This document shows positions 29,121 to 40,250 of a DNA stretch of 64,000 bases, piece by piece; position 1 is the stretch's first letter; the number at the start of each line of letters is the position of its first letter. Origin of the DNA: Actinacidiphila acididurans (GTDB taxonomy: Bacteria; Actinomycetota; Actinomycetes; Streptomycetales; Streptomycetaceae); assembly GCF_016918855.1 (NCBI RefSeq), contig NZ_JADKYB010000002.1:62001-126000 (forward strand), read 5' to 3'. The position numbers and the translations under genes were made by a program. The notes beneath the pieces were generated by a model. That model saw only the letters and a program-made list of their open reading frames with translations, ran no database searches and was not told where the DNA came from.

Positions 29121-29798
29121 TCACGCCTTGACGCCTACGTGCACGACGTCCGGAACACCCCGCGCGACGGGAATTTCCAGCGTGCGGACCCCGGCGAACC
29201 CCGCTTGCCGCAGCGCCGCCTCGAACTCCGCCGAGGGCTGCGCGGACCACACGGCAAGCACACCGCCGGGTCCGAGCCGCTCCCGGCAGGCGGCGAGGCC
29301 GCTGGGAGTGTAGAGACTGCCGTTGTTCTCGGTGACTGTCCAGTCGGGTCCGTTGTCGATGTCCAGGCACAACGCGTCCCACTGCTCATCGCTGCCGCGT
29401 ACATACGTGACGAGATCGGCTTGAACGACCCGCACCCGGGGGTCCTCCAGCGCCCCCTCCGAGTACGGCGCCAAGTGCCCGGCCCGGTGCCAGTCCACCA
29501 CCGCTTTCTCCCGCTCCACCACCGCGATCTCCCCCCACCGCGGTTGGCTTGCCGCCCGGGCCAGCGAGAACCCCACCCCCAGCCCGCCGATCAGCACCCT
29601 CAGCCCATCCTTTTCGGCCGGTAGTGCCTCCAGCGCGGCATCCACCAGCAGCCGCTCCGACCTGCCGTCGGCCGTATCCATAAGGAACGTCCCGTTGGCA
29701 ATGATCTCGTAGGTTTCCCCGTTCTTACGGAGTACGACCTCGCCGTACGCCCCCGTCCGGCGCTCCACGGTCACAACTGCGTCCTGGGCTTGGTGCAT
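29121..29798 (-). CDS. Spermidine-synthase-like SAM-dependent protein
   Basis: 225 residues from the ATG at 29798 (AAGGTG 6 nt upstream). A Rossmann methyltransferase-type fold is visible: RVLIGGLGVGFSLARA (nucleotide loop), EIAVVEREKAVVDWHR and DALCLDIDNGPDW. The N-terminal GAYGEVVLRKNGETYEIIAN and FLMDTADGRSERLLVDAAL match spermidine-synthase-like proteins. The canonical polyamine-site motif is not clear, so true aminopropyl transfer is uncertain. Divergent from lon. Confidence 0.8.
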   Translation of the reverse strand: MHQAQDAVVTVERRTGAYGEVVLRKNGETYEIIANGTFLMDTADGRSERLLVDAALEALPAEKDGLRVLIGGLGVGFSLARAASQPRWGEIAVVEREKAVVDWHRAGHLAPYSEGALEDPRVRVVQADLVTYVRGSDEQWDALCLDIDNGPDWTVTENNGSLYTPSGLAACRERLGPGGVLAVWSAQPSAEFEAALRQAGFAGVRTLEIPVARGVPDVVHVGVKA

Positions 29799-29842
29799 GT
29801 GCTTCACCTTAGTCAGCCCGGGTTCGCCGGGAGCGCCCCGCA

Positions 29843-29968
29843 GGGGCGCGGGGAACTGCGCGACACGCCCACGACGGGCTGCACATCGCCACCGTCCCGA
29901 AGGGGCAGTTGCTGTCGTATCCGGACCACCGGCCGGTGGCCGGTTGCTCGCGCAGTTCCCCGCGCCCC
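29843..29968. repeat. Streptomycete intergenic inverted repeat, copy 2
   Basis: Arms at 29843-29862 and 29949-29968 are exact reverse complements. The element lies in the 310-bp divergent region between the spermidine-synthase-like gene and lon. It shares an extended block with copy 6 at 61899-62053, including the preceding GGTTCGCCGGGAGCGCCCCG and an inner GAAGGGGCAGTTGCTGTCGT. Confidence 0.85.
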
Positions 29969-30066
29969 TGGGTATTCCGGGCTGGCCGCCGCAGGCAACC
30001 GCACCCTGCAAGGGAGCGATCGCTCAGGGCGAACAGGGGTCCGGGAACACCCGGAGCACCCGAGGG

Positions 30067-30087
30067 GTTGAGCCGGGTGTACTCAAC
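30067..30087 (+). promoter_or_regulatory. HAIR element (HspR operator) upstream of lon
   Basis: GTTGAGC, 7 nt, ACTCAAC. This fits the HAIR consensus CTTGAGT-N7-ACTCAAG in spacing and in the inner six bases of each arm. It ends 21 nt before the lon ATG. HspR is known to repress lon in Streptomyces, so this gene is very likely heat-shock controlled. Confidence 0.8.
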
Positions 30088-30108
30088 TTGCTTGCATAGG
30101 GAGAGATC

Positions 30109-32526
<2,418 letters not shown>

Positions 32527-32563
32527 CGGTCCGCCGTCCCGGCTTGGACCTTGCCGCCCGAAC

Positions 32564-32605
32564 AGCCCCCCACGGCCGTTGCCGGAGCAACGGTTGTGGG
32601 GGGCT
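32564..32605 (+). terminator. Terminator of lon
   Basis: AGCCCCCCAC (32564-32573) pairs with GTGGGGGGCT (32596-32605), and an inner CCGTTGC pairs with GCAACGG around a 4-nt loop, leaving a GG/TT internal mismatch. The 17-bp stem lies 38 nt after the lon stop. Confidence 0.8.
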
Positions 32606-32608
32606 TGT

Positions 32609-32694
32609 CGCGCAGTTCCCCGCGCCCCTTGTTGTGGCTGGCCGCCGTGGGCGGCGTGCACCACGGACTACCCAGGGGCGCGGGGAACTGCGCG
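32609..32694. repeat. Streptomycete intergenic inverted repeat, copy 3
   Basis: Arms CGCGCAGTTCCCCGCGCCCC (32609-32628) and reverse complement (32675-32694) lie between the convergent lon and GH25 genes, directly after the lon terminator. Here the arms face the other way round from copies 1 and 2. Confidence 0.85.
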
Positions 32695-32782
32695 CTCAGC
32701 CGTCCACCGGCAGGTGGACGCAAGTGCACAGTGCGGGGCAGGGCGGGGCGCAACCAGCCCAAGCCGGGAAGACGGAAACCAG

Positions 32783-33652
32783 TTACCCCAGGGCGAGGGC
32801 CTGGAGTCGATCAAGGGCACCGTTGAAGTAGTCCTGGTCGCCCGGGAAGACGCCGGAGTCCGCGTACTGCCAGAACGTGTAGTAGCCGTAGCCGGCGGGC
32901 AGCGTGCCGGCCGTCGTGTTGTAGCGGGCGATCCAGAACGGGCTGGTGGCCGCGAAGCCCCCGTTGTTACCGGTGCAGGTGTTCCACCAGTCGAAGGTCG
33001 AGTAGATCACCGGGTAGACACCCTCGCGCGCGTGGTACTCGTTGGCGAACGCGTGGATCCAGTTGACCATGGCCGACTGGCTGAGCCCGTAGCAGGTCGC
33101 GCCGTAGGGGTTGTACTCGATGTCGAGCGCGCCGGGCAGCGTCTTGCCGTCGGCGGACCAGCCGCCGCCGTGTGCGACGAAGTAGTCGGCCTGCGTGGCC
33201 CCGCCGGAGGTGTCCGGCGTCGCGAAGTGGTACGAGCCGCGGATCATCCCGACGTTGTACGACCCGTTGTACTGCTGGGCGAAGTACGGGTTCGTGTACG
33301 TGGTGCTCTCGGTGGCCTTGACGTACGCGAACTTGCCGCCGTTGGACCAGGCGGCCGACCAGTTGACGTTGCCCTGGTAGCCGGAGACGTCCATGCCGGG
33401 AGTCTGCGCGGTCATGGGGCCGACCGTGCCGGGGGCGGACGAGCCGTTGCCTTCGTGGGCCTTGACGGTCGAGCCCATCCAGTCCAGTTCGGGGTGGGTG
33501 ACGTGGTTCTTCGCCGCGGTGGGGGCGGCGGTCGCCGCGCCGGGCAGCGCCAGCGCGACGGCGAGCAGGGAAACGAGCAGACCGGCGAGGAGGGTGAGCC
33601 GGGTCCGGGCCGAGCCAGTGCCGTGCACGACGGAGAATCCTCCGTGGGACAT
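32783..33652 (-). CDS. Secreted GH25 lysozyme
   Basis: 289 residues from the ATG at 33652 (GGAGG 5 nt upstream). A signal peptide is clear (LTLLAGLLVSLLAVALALPG, cleavage near ATAAP). The GH25 domain has GMDVSGYQGNVNWSAAW, YVKATEST, IRGSYHFATPD and the catalytic pair in ALDIEYNPYG, then YPVIYSTFDWWN and FWQYADSG. The enzyme cleaves the glycan of peptidoglycan outside the cell. No substrate-binding repeats are attached. Divergent from a MarR gene. Confidence 0.93.
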   Translation of the reverse strand: MSHGGFSVVHGTGSARTRLTLLAGLLVSLLAVALALPGAATAAPTAAKNHVTHPELDWMGSTVKAHEGNGSSAPGTVGPMTAQTPGMDVSGYQGNVNWSAAWSNGGKFAYVKATESTTYTNPYFAQQYNGSYNVGMIRGSYHFATPDTSGGATQADYFVAHGGGWSADGKTLPGALDIEYNPYGATCYGLSQSAMVNWIHAFANEYHAREGVYPVIYSTFDWWNTCTGNNGGFAATSPFWIARYNTTAGTLPAGYGYYTFWQYADSGVFPGDQDYFNGALDRLQALALG

Positions 33653-33812
33653 GCGTGCCTCCAGTGGGGACTCGGCATGACCTTGGGATGGTCATGACAG
33701 AAATGACGGTACGGTGGGGCGCTACGCGCGTGGAAGAGGCGCCTGGGACCGCCGATGGTCTACGCCTGCGAAATACTTGACGTGCTGCGGAAACCACCGT
33801 GGGTGAAGAAAA

Positions 33813-33829
33813 CTTTCAGCCGTTGAAAG
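33813..33829 (+). promoter_or_regulatory. Candidate MarR operator
   Basis: CTTTCA (33813-33818), 5 nt, TGAAAG (33824-33829), a perfect inverted repeat 28 nt upstream of the MarR start in the divergent region with the GH25 gene. Such spacing suits a winged-helix dimer. Binding is inferred. Confidence 0.45.
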
Positions 33830-33856
33830 CGGCGAGGAACGGGGAACGGGGGACGT

Positions 33857-34414
33857 GTGAAGGACACGAGGCAGGTGGACCGCCCCGGCGCGGCCGAGAC
33901 GAGAGCGGTGCACGCGGCTGCGGAGGGGGCCACTGAAGGGGCCCCTGTGACGGCCCCTGGAGCGGCCGCGGACACGTCCACCGACAGTGCCACCGACGCG
34001 CTGGAACGTGAACTGACCGTGCTGTTCCGGCGGGCCCGCGCGTACTCCGGGGAACTGGCCCGGGCCGTGCATCCCGAGCTGGAGCCGGCCGCGTACGGGT
34101 TGCTGGTCCGCCTGGAGGAGGCCGAGCCCGAACGGGCCACCGACCTCGCGGCGTACTTCGGGGTCGGCAAGGCCACGATGAGTCGTCAGCTTCGCGCGTT
34201 GGAAGAGCTTGGGCTTGTCACGCGTGAACCCGATCCCGGTGACGGCCGCGCTTTCCTCATGCGGCTCACGGACGAGGGGCGCGAACGGTACGCCCGTGTA
34301 CGGAGGGCTCGCCGCGAACGCTTCGTGCGGCAACTTTCCACGTGGGACCGCCCGGAGGTGGCCGAGCTTTCGCGTCTCCTCCACCGTTTCAATGGCCTCG
34401 CCGACGACCAGTAA
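33857..34414 (+). CDS. MarR-family transcriptional regulator
   Basis: 185 residues from the GTG at 33857. A low-complexity N-terminus (about 45 residues) precedes a typical MarR core: ELEPAAYGLLVRLEEAE, RATDLAAYFGVGKATMSRQL recognition helix, LEELGLVTREPDPGDGRAFL wing, then the dimerisation helix. Divergent to the lysozyme gene, with a palindrome between them, so it may control itself and possibly that gene. Confidence 0.92.
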   Translation: MKDTRQVDRPGAAETRAVHAAAEGATEGAPVTAPGAAADTSTDSATDALERELTVLFRRARAYSGELARAVHPELEPAAYGLLVRLEEAEPERATDLAAYFGVGKATMSRQLRALEELGLVTREPDPGDGRAFLMRLTDEGRERYARVRRARRERFVRQLSTWDRPEVAELSRLLHRFNGLADDQ

Positions 34415-34760
34415 CCCTCCTCCCGGGTGACCGGACGTCGGCCGAGCCTTCTCCCGGGTGACCGGACCGCACGGGCTGCCCCCTTCTGCCGTCTCCGGAC
34501 CTGCGGTCCGGTGGGTGGCTTGTCGCGCAGTTCCCCGCGCCCCTGGGTATTCCGTGGTGCACGCCGCCCGCAGCGGCCGGCCACGACAACCCAGGGGCGC
34601 GGTGCGTTTGCGGAGTGCGGCGACGCCGGAAAACCCAGGGGCGCGGGGAACTGCGCGCGTAACCACCACGGACCGCAGGTCCGGACACAACAGGTGCGGG
34701 CACCCCGTGCGGTACTCCGGGTCCGGGCACCCCGTGCGGAACCCCGCTACCGGGCGGAGC
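34415..34760. repeat. Intergenic region with streptomycete inverted repeat, copy 4 plus a degenerate arm
   Basis: 346 bp between convergent genes. It contains CGCGCAGTTCCCCGCGCCCC (34524-34543), a broken arm GGGGCGCGG (34594-34602) and a complete GGGGCGCGGGGAACTGCGCG (34638-34657). Flanking blocks CTTCTGCCGTCTCCGGACC and CGGACCGCAGGTCCGG resemble inner parts of the other copies. Short direct repeats GGTGACCGGAC and CACCCCGTGCGG also occur. No gene seen. Confidence 0.8.
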
Positions 34761-35531
34761 CTAGAGCTCGACGAAGATCGCTGTCGCGTCGTCGTGGACC
34801 TTGCCGCGGGGGACGGCGACGCCCTCCGGATCGGCTCGCTCGAAGCCGCGTACCCGGGAGATGAGGGCGTCGGGCCCTTCCTTGCGGAGCAAGGCGAAGG
34901 CGGAGGCCCACTCGTCGGAACGGAAGACCTCGACGGAACGTGCGGCTCCGTCCGTCAGGGCGGCGAAGGCCCGCACGGCAGTGCGGGGAGTGCGGCCCGA
35001 GATGGCGCGGCTGACCACGGAAGGATCGGCCGCGGCCGTGAAGAAGCCGCCTTCACGATTACGCAAGGGGGCGACGCGGAGGCCGGCCGCGCGGAGGCGC
35101 TCGATGCGGTCGTCGAGGTGGGGCCGCACCGAGCCGTCGGCACCCTCGACGAGCAGGGCGGAGTCGGAGAGGACGAGGTGGTCGACGGCGTCGTCGGACC
35201 ATCTGACCAGCACGACTGTGGCCTGCGGGGTGAGCGGGTGAAAAAGATCACACGTGTCGCGGTGGGCGTCGGCGGTGCGGGTGATGGCCGCGGCGAGGCA
35301 GTCGGCGAGCGTCAGGTCGGGGCGCGAAACGGACAGTTCGAGCAGGGCGCCGCCGAGGTGAGCGGTGAACCAAGGGACGGAGTGGACGCAGCCGCCGTTG
35401 TCCGGGGGCGGGGTGACCCCGTCGAGGAGGACGACGGCGCCGCCGCGTCCGGCGGCGGGCAGGGCCACCGACACGAAGTCCTCGTTGGCCCCGCCGGGGG
35501 CGCCGGGCTCGGTCGCCGTCTCGATGCGCAT
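34761..35531 (-). CDS. PP2C-like protein phosphatase domain protein
   Basis: 256 residues from the ATG at 35531 (MRIETATEPGAP). The N-terminal NEDFVSV and VVLLDGVTPP fit the metal-binding Asp motifs of PP2C phosphatases, followed by TPQATVVLVRWSDDAVDHLV, LSDSALLVEG and the terminal KVHDDATAIFVEL. The Shine-Dalgarno is weak, so a start slightly upstream is possible. Soluble, apparently monocistronic. Partner kinase and substrate not apparent. Confidence 0.75.
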   Translation of the reverse strand: MRIETATEPGAPGGANEDFVSVALPAAGRGGAVVLLDGVTPPPDNGGCVHSVPWFTAHLGGALLELSVSRPDLTLADCLAAAITRTADAHRDTCDLFHPLTPQATVVLVRWSDDAVDHLVLSDSALLVEGADGSVRPHLDDRIERLRAAGLRVAPLRNREGGFFTAAADPSVVSRAISGRTPRTAVRAFAALTDGAARSVEVFRSDEWASAFALLRKEGPDALISRVRGFERADPEGVAVPRGKVHDDATAIFVEL

Positions 35532-35828
35532 GCGGCCAGTGTGCCGGACCCGTCCGGAGCGCTGTGTTCGAACCCCCTGCGGGGCGGTACGGGTCCGGAG
35601 GCCGGCGGGGCGGATGCGGGCGGCCATCCTGCCAAACCTCGGGGGGACGCGCCAACAGCGCGATGACCTGGCGGAGCGTCACGTTCCGGATCCGGGTTGT
35701 CCGTTAACTTCCGTGTGAGATTCACTCGTTCGGGTGTCGAGAGCAGGGACACCTGGCCCCCTGACCGGCCGGGATGCCAGGGTCGGGAGGACTGTGCGTT
35801 GTCCCGGGGTGGCCCGGGCCCAGGCGAC
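35532..35828. other. Divergent promoter region between the PP2C-like gene and the conservon
   Basis: 297 bp. No further gene is supported. The cvnA frame stays open upstream as far as 35697, but those codons are Arg/Pro/Gly-rich and lack a ribosome-binding site, so they are treated as leader. No clear -35/-10 pair or operator was recognised. Confidence 0.4.
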
Positions 35829-38720
35829 ATGCGATTGCGAGCACCGAACGTGCGAGAACGACGTCACCCCCGCGGGCTGCGGGTCAGGCAGCGCATGCTC
35901 GCCGCACTCCTGGTGTGCGGGGCGGCCGTGCTCGCGGCGGCCGCGCCCGGCGTGGTGCTGGCCGGGCACGACCTGACCACCGCCCAGCACCGGGTGGACA
36001 GCAGCCGGCTGGCATCGAGCGCCGCCGTCCTCGCCCACGACCTGGCCGACGAACGCGACGACCTGGCCGGTCATGTGGCCGGCGGCCGTTCGGGCGCGCT
36101 GCCCGACGCGGACCGGGCCCGTACCGACCGGCAGCTCGGCGAGGTCACCGCCGGTGCCCCGGCCGGCCTGAAGACCACCCTCGCGCGGCTCGCCGCGGTG
36201 CGGCAGCAGGCGATGGCCGGTTCGGGCGGGCCCGGCGCGGTCGTCGCCGCGTACCAACCGCTGATCGACGCCCTGGACCGGCTCGCGGGCCCGGCCACCG
36301 GGCCGCTGAGCCGGGCGGTGACCGCCGCCGGCGTGCAGCGCGGCCTGCTGGTGGCCGCCCTGACCGGCAGCGGCGACCAGGCCGCCCCGGTCTCGGCCGC
36401 GCAGACCGCCCGCGTCCAGGAGCAGGCGGCGCTCACCGAGTTCCGCGCCATCGCCGCGGCGAACCTGCGGGACCGCTACGACCGCACGGTCACCGGCCCC
36501 GACGCCGCGCGGGCGGACCACGACCTCGGCATCCTGCTGTCCGCCGCCGACCTCACCCCGGCCGGCCGGGCCCTGGGCGCCGGCGAGGCCAGCTCCGCGC
36601 TGACCGCGCGGCTGGACCTGATGCGCGGCGTGCAGACCTCCGCGCTGGCCGACGAGGAGCGCGCGGCGCACGCCCACCGCTCCCACGTCGTCACCGTCCT
36701 CGAACTACGCGCCGCCCTCGGCCTGTTGTGCCTGGTGCTGCTGACCGGCGTGCTGGTGACGCTGTTCCGTACGCTGACCCGCCCGCTGGCCGCCCTGCAC
36801 GCCTGGTCCAAGGCCGACCCGGCGAGCGGCACCGGCGCGCGGGTGGTCGGCGCCGACGAGTTCGCCGACGTCGCCCGGCGGGTCAACGCCCTCACCCACG
36901 AGACGCAGGCGCTGCGCACCCGGGTGACCGACCTGGCCGCCGAGCGGACCGCGGCGGCCGAGGCCGGCAGCGCCCTGACCGCCGAGCACGAGGCACTGCT
37001 GCGGACCCGGGACGAACTCCTGCGGACCCAGGGCGATTTGCTGCGCAGCCGTGAGGAGTTGGCCGGTCGGCTCGCCCGGGCCACCGCCCGCACCGCCGAC
37101 CGGATCACGTACGTGAACCTCGGCCTGCGCACCCTCGGCCTGATCGAACGGCAACTGGCGCTCATCGAGAGCCTGGAGGACCACGAGCAGGACCCGGACC
37201 GGCTGGGCACCCTGTTCAAGCTGGACCACCTGGCCACCCGGATGCGCCGCAACAGTGAGAACCTGCTCGTGCTCACCGGCACCGAGCACAGCCACGGCGC
37301 CGCAGCCCGCCCGGTCGAGCTGATCGACGTGGCCCGGGCCGCGCTGTCCGAGATCGAGCCGTACGAACGCGTGCGGGTCCAGTCCGTGCCCGAGGGCCGG
37401 GTGACCGGCCGGGGCGCGGACGACGTGAGCCACCTGGTCGCCGAACTCCTCGACAACGCCGCCGCCTTCTCCGACCCCGCGTCCGACATCAACCTGTCGG
37501 GCCACCTGCTGCCGGACGGCAAGGTGCTGCTCAGCGTGGAGGACTCCGGCATCGGCATCCCGCCCGAGCGGATGGCCGTGATCAACGTGCTGCTCGCCGA
37601 CCCCGACCCGGACCCGCCGGGCGCGACCTCCGGTATGGGCCTGTACGTGGTCGCCCGCCTCGCCCACCGGCACGGCGTCCAGGTCCGGCTGGCCCCTCGG
37701 ACCTCCGGCGGCATCACGGCGACGGTCGTCCTGCCCCTGGCGCTCCTCCCCGACGCGGCGCCCGCCCCGCACCCGGCCCGGGCCGCGGCCCCGGTCACGT
37801 ACTCGATCGCGCCCGAGGCCACGCCCGAGCACGTCACCCACGAGCCGGCGGCCGCGGACCCGGAGCCCGTTGCCGTACCCCACCGGGCGGGCGCCCGGCA
37901 CGAGCGGGCCGCGCAGCACGAACCGCACGGACCCGCGCCCGTACCCGCCCAGCGCGCACAGCCGCCGGCGATGCCCGTACCGCCCCTGCCGCCCGTACCG
38001 ACCGGGCCCGGCGGCGAGCCCCTGGCCCTCACCGCCAAGGGACTGCCGCAGCGGGTGCCGCGGGCCACCGGGCTGAGCGGCGAACCCGCGGCCCGGAACC
38101 GGCCGTCCGGCGGCGTGGACGCCGACGCGCTGCGGCGCAAGCTCGCCGGGCTCCAGCAGGGCCTGCGGGACGGCCGCCGCGACGCCGAGCACGAGGCCGA
38201 GGCGACCCTCGGCGACCAGGCCCTTCCGGCCCGGCCCGCACCCGGCGCCGAACCGCTCCCGGTCCGCCGCAAGCACGCACGCGCGGCCGTACCCGCGCAG
38301 GAGACGGCCGGACCCGGCCCGGTATCCGCCCGGGGTGTGCACGAATCCGGCGCCGTACCCGCCCAGGACGCGGACGGACCCGGCGCCGTAGCCGGCCCGG
38401 ATCCGCATGCGGCCGGCACCGTATCGGGCGCGGACGGGCACGGATTTGGCACCGTACCGGCCCAGGAGACGGCCGGACCCGGCCCGGTATCCGCCCGGGG
38501 CGTGCACGAATCCGGCGCCGTACCCGCCCAGGACGCGGACGGACCCGGCGCCGTAGCCGGCCCGGATCCGCATGCGGCCGGCACCGTACTCGGCCACGAC
38601 CGGCCCGGAAGAGACGCCGGGGCGGCGGAAGCGGCCGGCCCGGGCGACCGTCCGGCAGGTACGGGGACTCAGGGGGACGCAGCAGGTCAGACAGCAACCG
38701 TCGAGGAGGCGACCCGGTGA
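35829..38720 (+). CDS. cvnA: Conservon sensor kinase-like protein CvnA (nitrate/nitrite-sensing type)
   Basis: 963 residues from the ATG at 35829 (weak ribosome-binding site). TM1 at about 23-45 (MLAALLVCGAAVLAAAAPGV), an extracytoplasmic NIT-like helical domain (50-285), TM2 at about 291-315, a HAMP/coiled-coil linker, and an HATPase domain (N box HLVAELLDNAAAFSDP at about 535, EDSGIGIP, GMGLYVVARLAHRHGVQ). No usual phospho-acceptor H box, as in other CvnA proteins. The last 300 residues are disordered and end in a 55-residue tandem repeat. First gene of cvnABCD, overlapping cvnB by 4 nt. Confidence 0.92.
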   Translation: MRLRAPNVRERRHPRGLRVRQRMLAALLVCGAAVLAAAAPGVVLAGHDLTTAQHRVDSSRLASSAAVLAHDLADERDDLAGHVAGGRSGALPDADRARTDRQLGEVTAGAPAGLKTTLARLAAVRQQAMAGSGGPGAVVAAYQPLIDALDRLAGPATGPLSRAVTAAGVQRGLLVAALTGSGDQAAPVSAAQTARVQEQAALTEFRAIAAANLRDRYDRTVTGPDAARADHDLGILLSAADLTPAGRALGAGEASSALTARLDLMRGVQTSALADEERAAHAHRSHVVTVLELRAALGLLCLVLLTGVLVTLFRTLTRPLAALHAWSKADPASGTGARVVGADEFADVARRVNALTHETQALRTRVTDLAAERTAAAEAGSALTAEHEALLRTRDELLRTQGDLLRSREELAGRLARATARTADRITYVNLGLRTLGLIERQLALIESLEDHEQDPDRLGTLFKLDHLATRMRRNSENLLVLTGTEHSHGAAARPVELIDVARAALSEIEPYERVRVQSVPEGRVTGRGADDVSHLVAELLDNAAAFSDPASDINLSGHLLPDGKVLLSVEDSGIGIPPERMAVINVLLADPDPDPPGATSGMGLYVVARLAHRHGVQVRLAPRTSGGITATVVLPLALLPDAAPAPHPARAAAPVTYSIAPEATPEHVTHEPAAADPEPVAVPHRAGARHERAAQHEPHGPAPVPAQRAQPPAMPVPPLPPVPTGPGGEPLALTAKGLPQRVPRATGLSGEPAARNRPSGGVDADALRRKLAGLQQGLRDGRRDAEHEAEATLGDQALPARPAPGAEPLPVRRKHARAAVPAQETAGPGPVSARGVHESGAVPAQDADGPGAVAGPDPHAAGTVSGADGHGFGTVPAQETAGPGPVSARGVHESGAVPAQDADGPGAVAGPDPHAAGTVLGHDRPGRDAGAAEAAGPGDRPAGTGTQGDAAGQTATVEEATR
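38298..38589 (+). repeat. 165-bp tandem duplication in the cvnA tail
   Basis: A block starting CAGGAGACGGCCGGACCCGG occurs at 38298 and 38463 with about 126 bp nearly identical at the DNA level, including wobble positions. In protein it repeats AQETAGPGPVSARGVHESGA and VPAQDADGPGAVAGPDPHAA. The identity implies a recent duplication in the disordered C-terminus. Confidence 0.85.
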
Positions 38721-39214
38721 ACGCGGTCGGCACACAGTCCAACGACCTCAGCCACGAGGCGCGCAACCTGCAATGGCTGCTGGGGAACTTCGTCGAGGAG
38801 GTGCCCGGCGTCCGTTCCGTCGCCGTGGTCTCCGCCGACGGGCTGCCGCTGCTCGCCTCGCAGCCGCAGGACGAGGCCGCCGGCCGCGCCCCGGCCGCCC
38901 GGGTGCCGCGACCGCGTCCCGGCGGGGCCCGGATGGACCTGGCGTCCGTGGTCTCGGGGCTCGCCTCGCTCACCGCGGGCGCGGCCAAGCTGATGGACGG
39001 CGGCGGCGTACGGCAGACCACCGTCACCATGGACGAGGGCACTTTGTTCGTGATGTCCATCAGCGACGGCTCGCTGCTGGGCGTGCACGCCGTCGCCGAG
39101 TGCGACGTGAGCGTGGTCGCCTACCACATGGCCCTGTTCGTGGGGCGGGCCGGACATGTGCTCACCCCGGCGCTGCGCACCGAACTGCACCAGGCCATGG
39201 AGAGTTCCCGCTGA
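38717..39214 (+). CDS. cvnB: Roadblock/LC7-domain protein CvnB
   Basis: 165 residues, GTG start overlapping the cvnA stop (GTGA). Roadblock/LC7 features: NLQWLLGNFVEEVPGVRSVA, VVSADGLPLLASQP, LASLTAGAAKLMDGGGVRQ, MDEGTLFVMSISDGSLLGVH and CDVSVVAYHMALFVGRAGHV. In conservons CvnB partners the GTPase CvnD and the membrane kinase in a eukaryote-like receptor complex. The stop overlaps the cvnC start by one base. Confidence 0.95.
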   Translation: MNAVGTQSNDLSHEARNLQWLLGNFVEEVPGVRSVAVVSADGLPLLASQPQDEAAGRAPAARVPRPRPGGARMDLASVVSGLASLTAGAAKLMDGGGVRQTTVTMDEGTLFVMSISDGSLLGVHAVAECDVSVVAYHMALFVGRAGHVLTPALRTELHQAMESSR

Positions 39215-39630
39215 TGGAGCCGCCGCCCGACCCGTCGGGGCCCGCCCCCGCCGGGCAGGGGGCCGACAGTCGGACCTCCCGGGTGAGGCCGTACGCTCTG
39301 ACGGGCGGTCGTACCCGTTCCGGACACGAGCTGCTCGTCGAGACGCTGGTGGCTACGATCGACGGGCCGGGCGACCATCCGGTCGCCGAGGAGAGCGAGC
39401 AGTCCGAGCCCGGGACGCCCGAGGCGTGGGCGATCGTCGGACTGTGCCGAAAGACGCGGTCGGTGGCCGAAGTCTCCGCATTGCTGCGGATTCCGCTCGG
39501 CGTGGCGCGGGTGCTGCTCAGCGACCTGGCCGACCAGGGAAGGATCCGCGTGTACGGTACCGGGCACGGGCCCGACGGACCGGAGCGCGCGCTGCTGGAA
39601 AGGGTGCTCAGTGGACTTCGCAGGCTTTGA
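39214..39630 (+). CDS. cvnC: DUF742 protein CvnC
   Basis: 138 residues from the ATG at 39214. A Pro-rich N-terminus is followed by the DUF742 core: VRPYALTGGRTRSGHELLVE, EAWAIVGLCRKTRSVAEVSA, LLRIPLGVARVLLSDLADQG and LLERVLSGLRRL, with a winged-helix-like appearance. Third conservon subunit. It overlaps cvnD by 20 nt. Confidence 0.95.
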   Translation: MEPPPDPSGPAPAGQGADSRTSRVRPYALTGGRTRSGHELLVETLVATIDGPGDHPVAEESEQSEPGTPEAWAIVGLCRKTRSVAEVSALLRIPLGVARVLLSDLADQGRIRVYGTGHGPDGPERALLERVLSGLRRL

Positions 39631-40219
39631 CCGGCAGGACGGCCTGCAGGGCTGGCAGACGGACCGCCGCGGTTCGCCGACCTCCACGAAGATCGTGGTG
39701 GCCGGCGGTTTCGGGGTGGGCAAGACCACCTTCGTCGGCTCGGTGTCCGAGATCACCCCGCTGACCACGGAAGCCGTGATGACCCAGGCCAGCGAGGCGG
39801 TGGACGACCTCGCGGCCATCCCGGACAAGACCACCACCACGGTGGCCATGGACTTCGGCCGGATCACCCTCGAACAGGACCTGGTGCTCTACGTGTTCGG
39901 CACGCCCGGGCAGCAGCGGTTCTGGTTCATGTGGGACGACCTGGTGCGCGGCGCGATCGGGGCGATCGTGCTCGCCGACACCCGCCGGCTGGCCGACTGC
40001 TTCCCGGCACTGGACTACTTCGAGGGCAGCGGCCTGCCCTACACCGTGGCCGTCAACCAGTTCGAGGGCACGACCGAGTACACCGCGGACGACGTCCGCG
40101 AGGCACTGGCGGTGCCCCACCACATCCCGGTGCTCATCATCGACGCGCGCCGGCGCTTCTCCGTGATCGAGGCGCTGCTCGCCCTGGTCACCCACGCGAT
40201 GACCGAGCAGCCCCTGTAG
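39611..40219 (+). CDS. cvnD: Conservon GTPase CvnD
   Basis: 202 residues from the GTG at 39611 (GGAAAGGG upstream, within cvnC). P-loop AGGFGVGKTTFVGSV (Lys38), switch region DFGRITLEQDLVLYVFGTPG with the GTPG motif, and VAVNQFEG at the base-binding position. It is the Ras/Mgl-like GTPase of the complex. A flavoprotein gene follows 31 nt downstream and may be co-transcribed. Confidence 0.96.
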   Translation: MDFAGFDRQDGLQGWQTDRRGSPTSTKIVVAGGFGVGKTTFVGSVSEITPLTTEAVMTQASEAVDDLAAIPDKTTTTVAMDFGRITLEQDLVLYVFGTPGQQRFWFMWDDLVRGAIGAIVLADTRRLADCFPALDYFEGSGLPYTVAVNQFEGTTEYTADDVREALAVPHHIPVLIIDARRRFSVIEALLALVTHAMTEQPL

Positions 40220-40250
40220 GTCCCGGGACGACGTGAAGAGGCGGGCCGCC

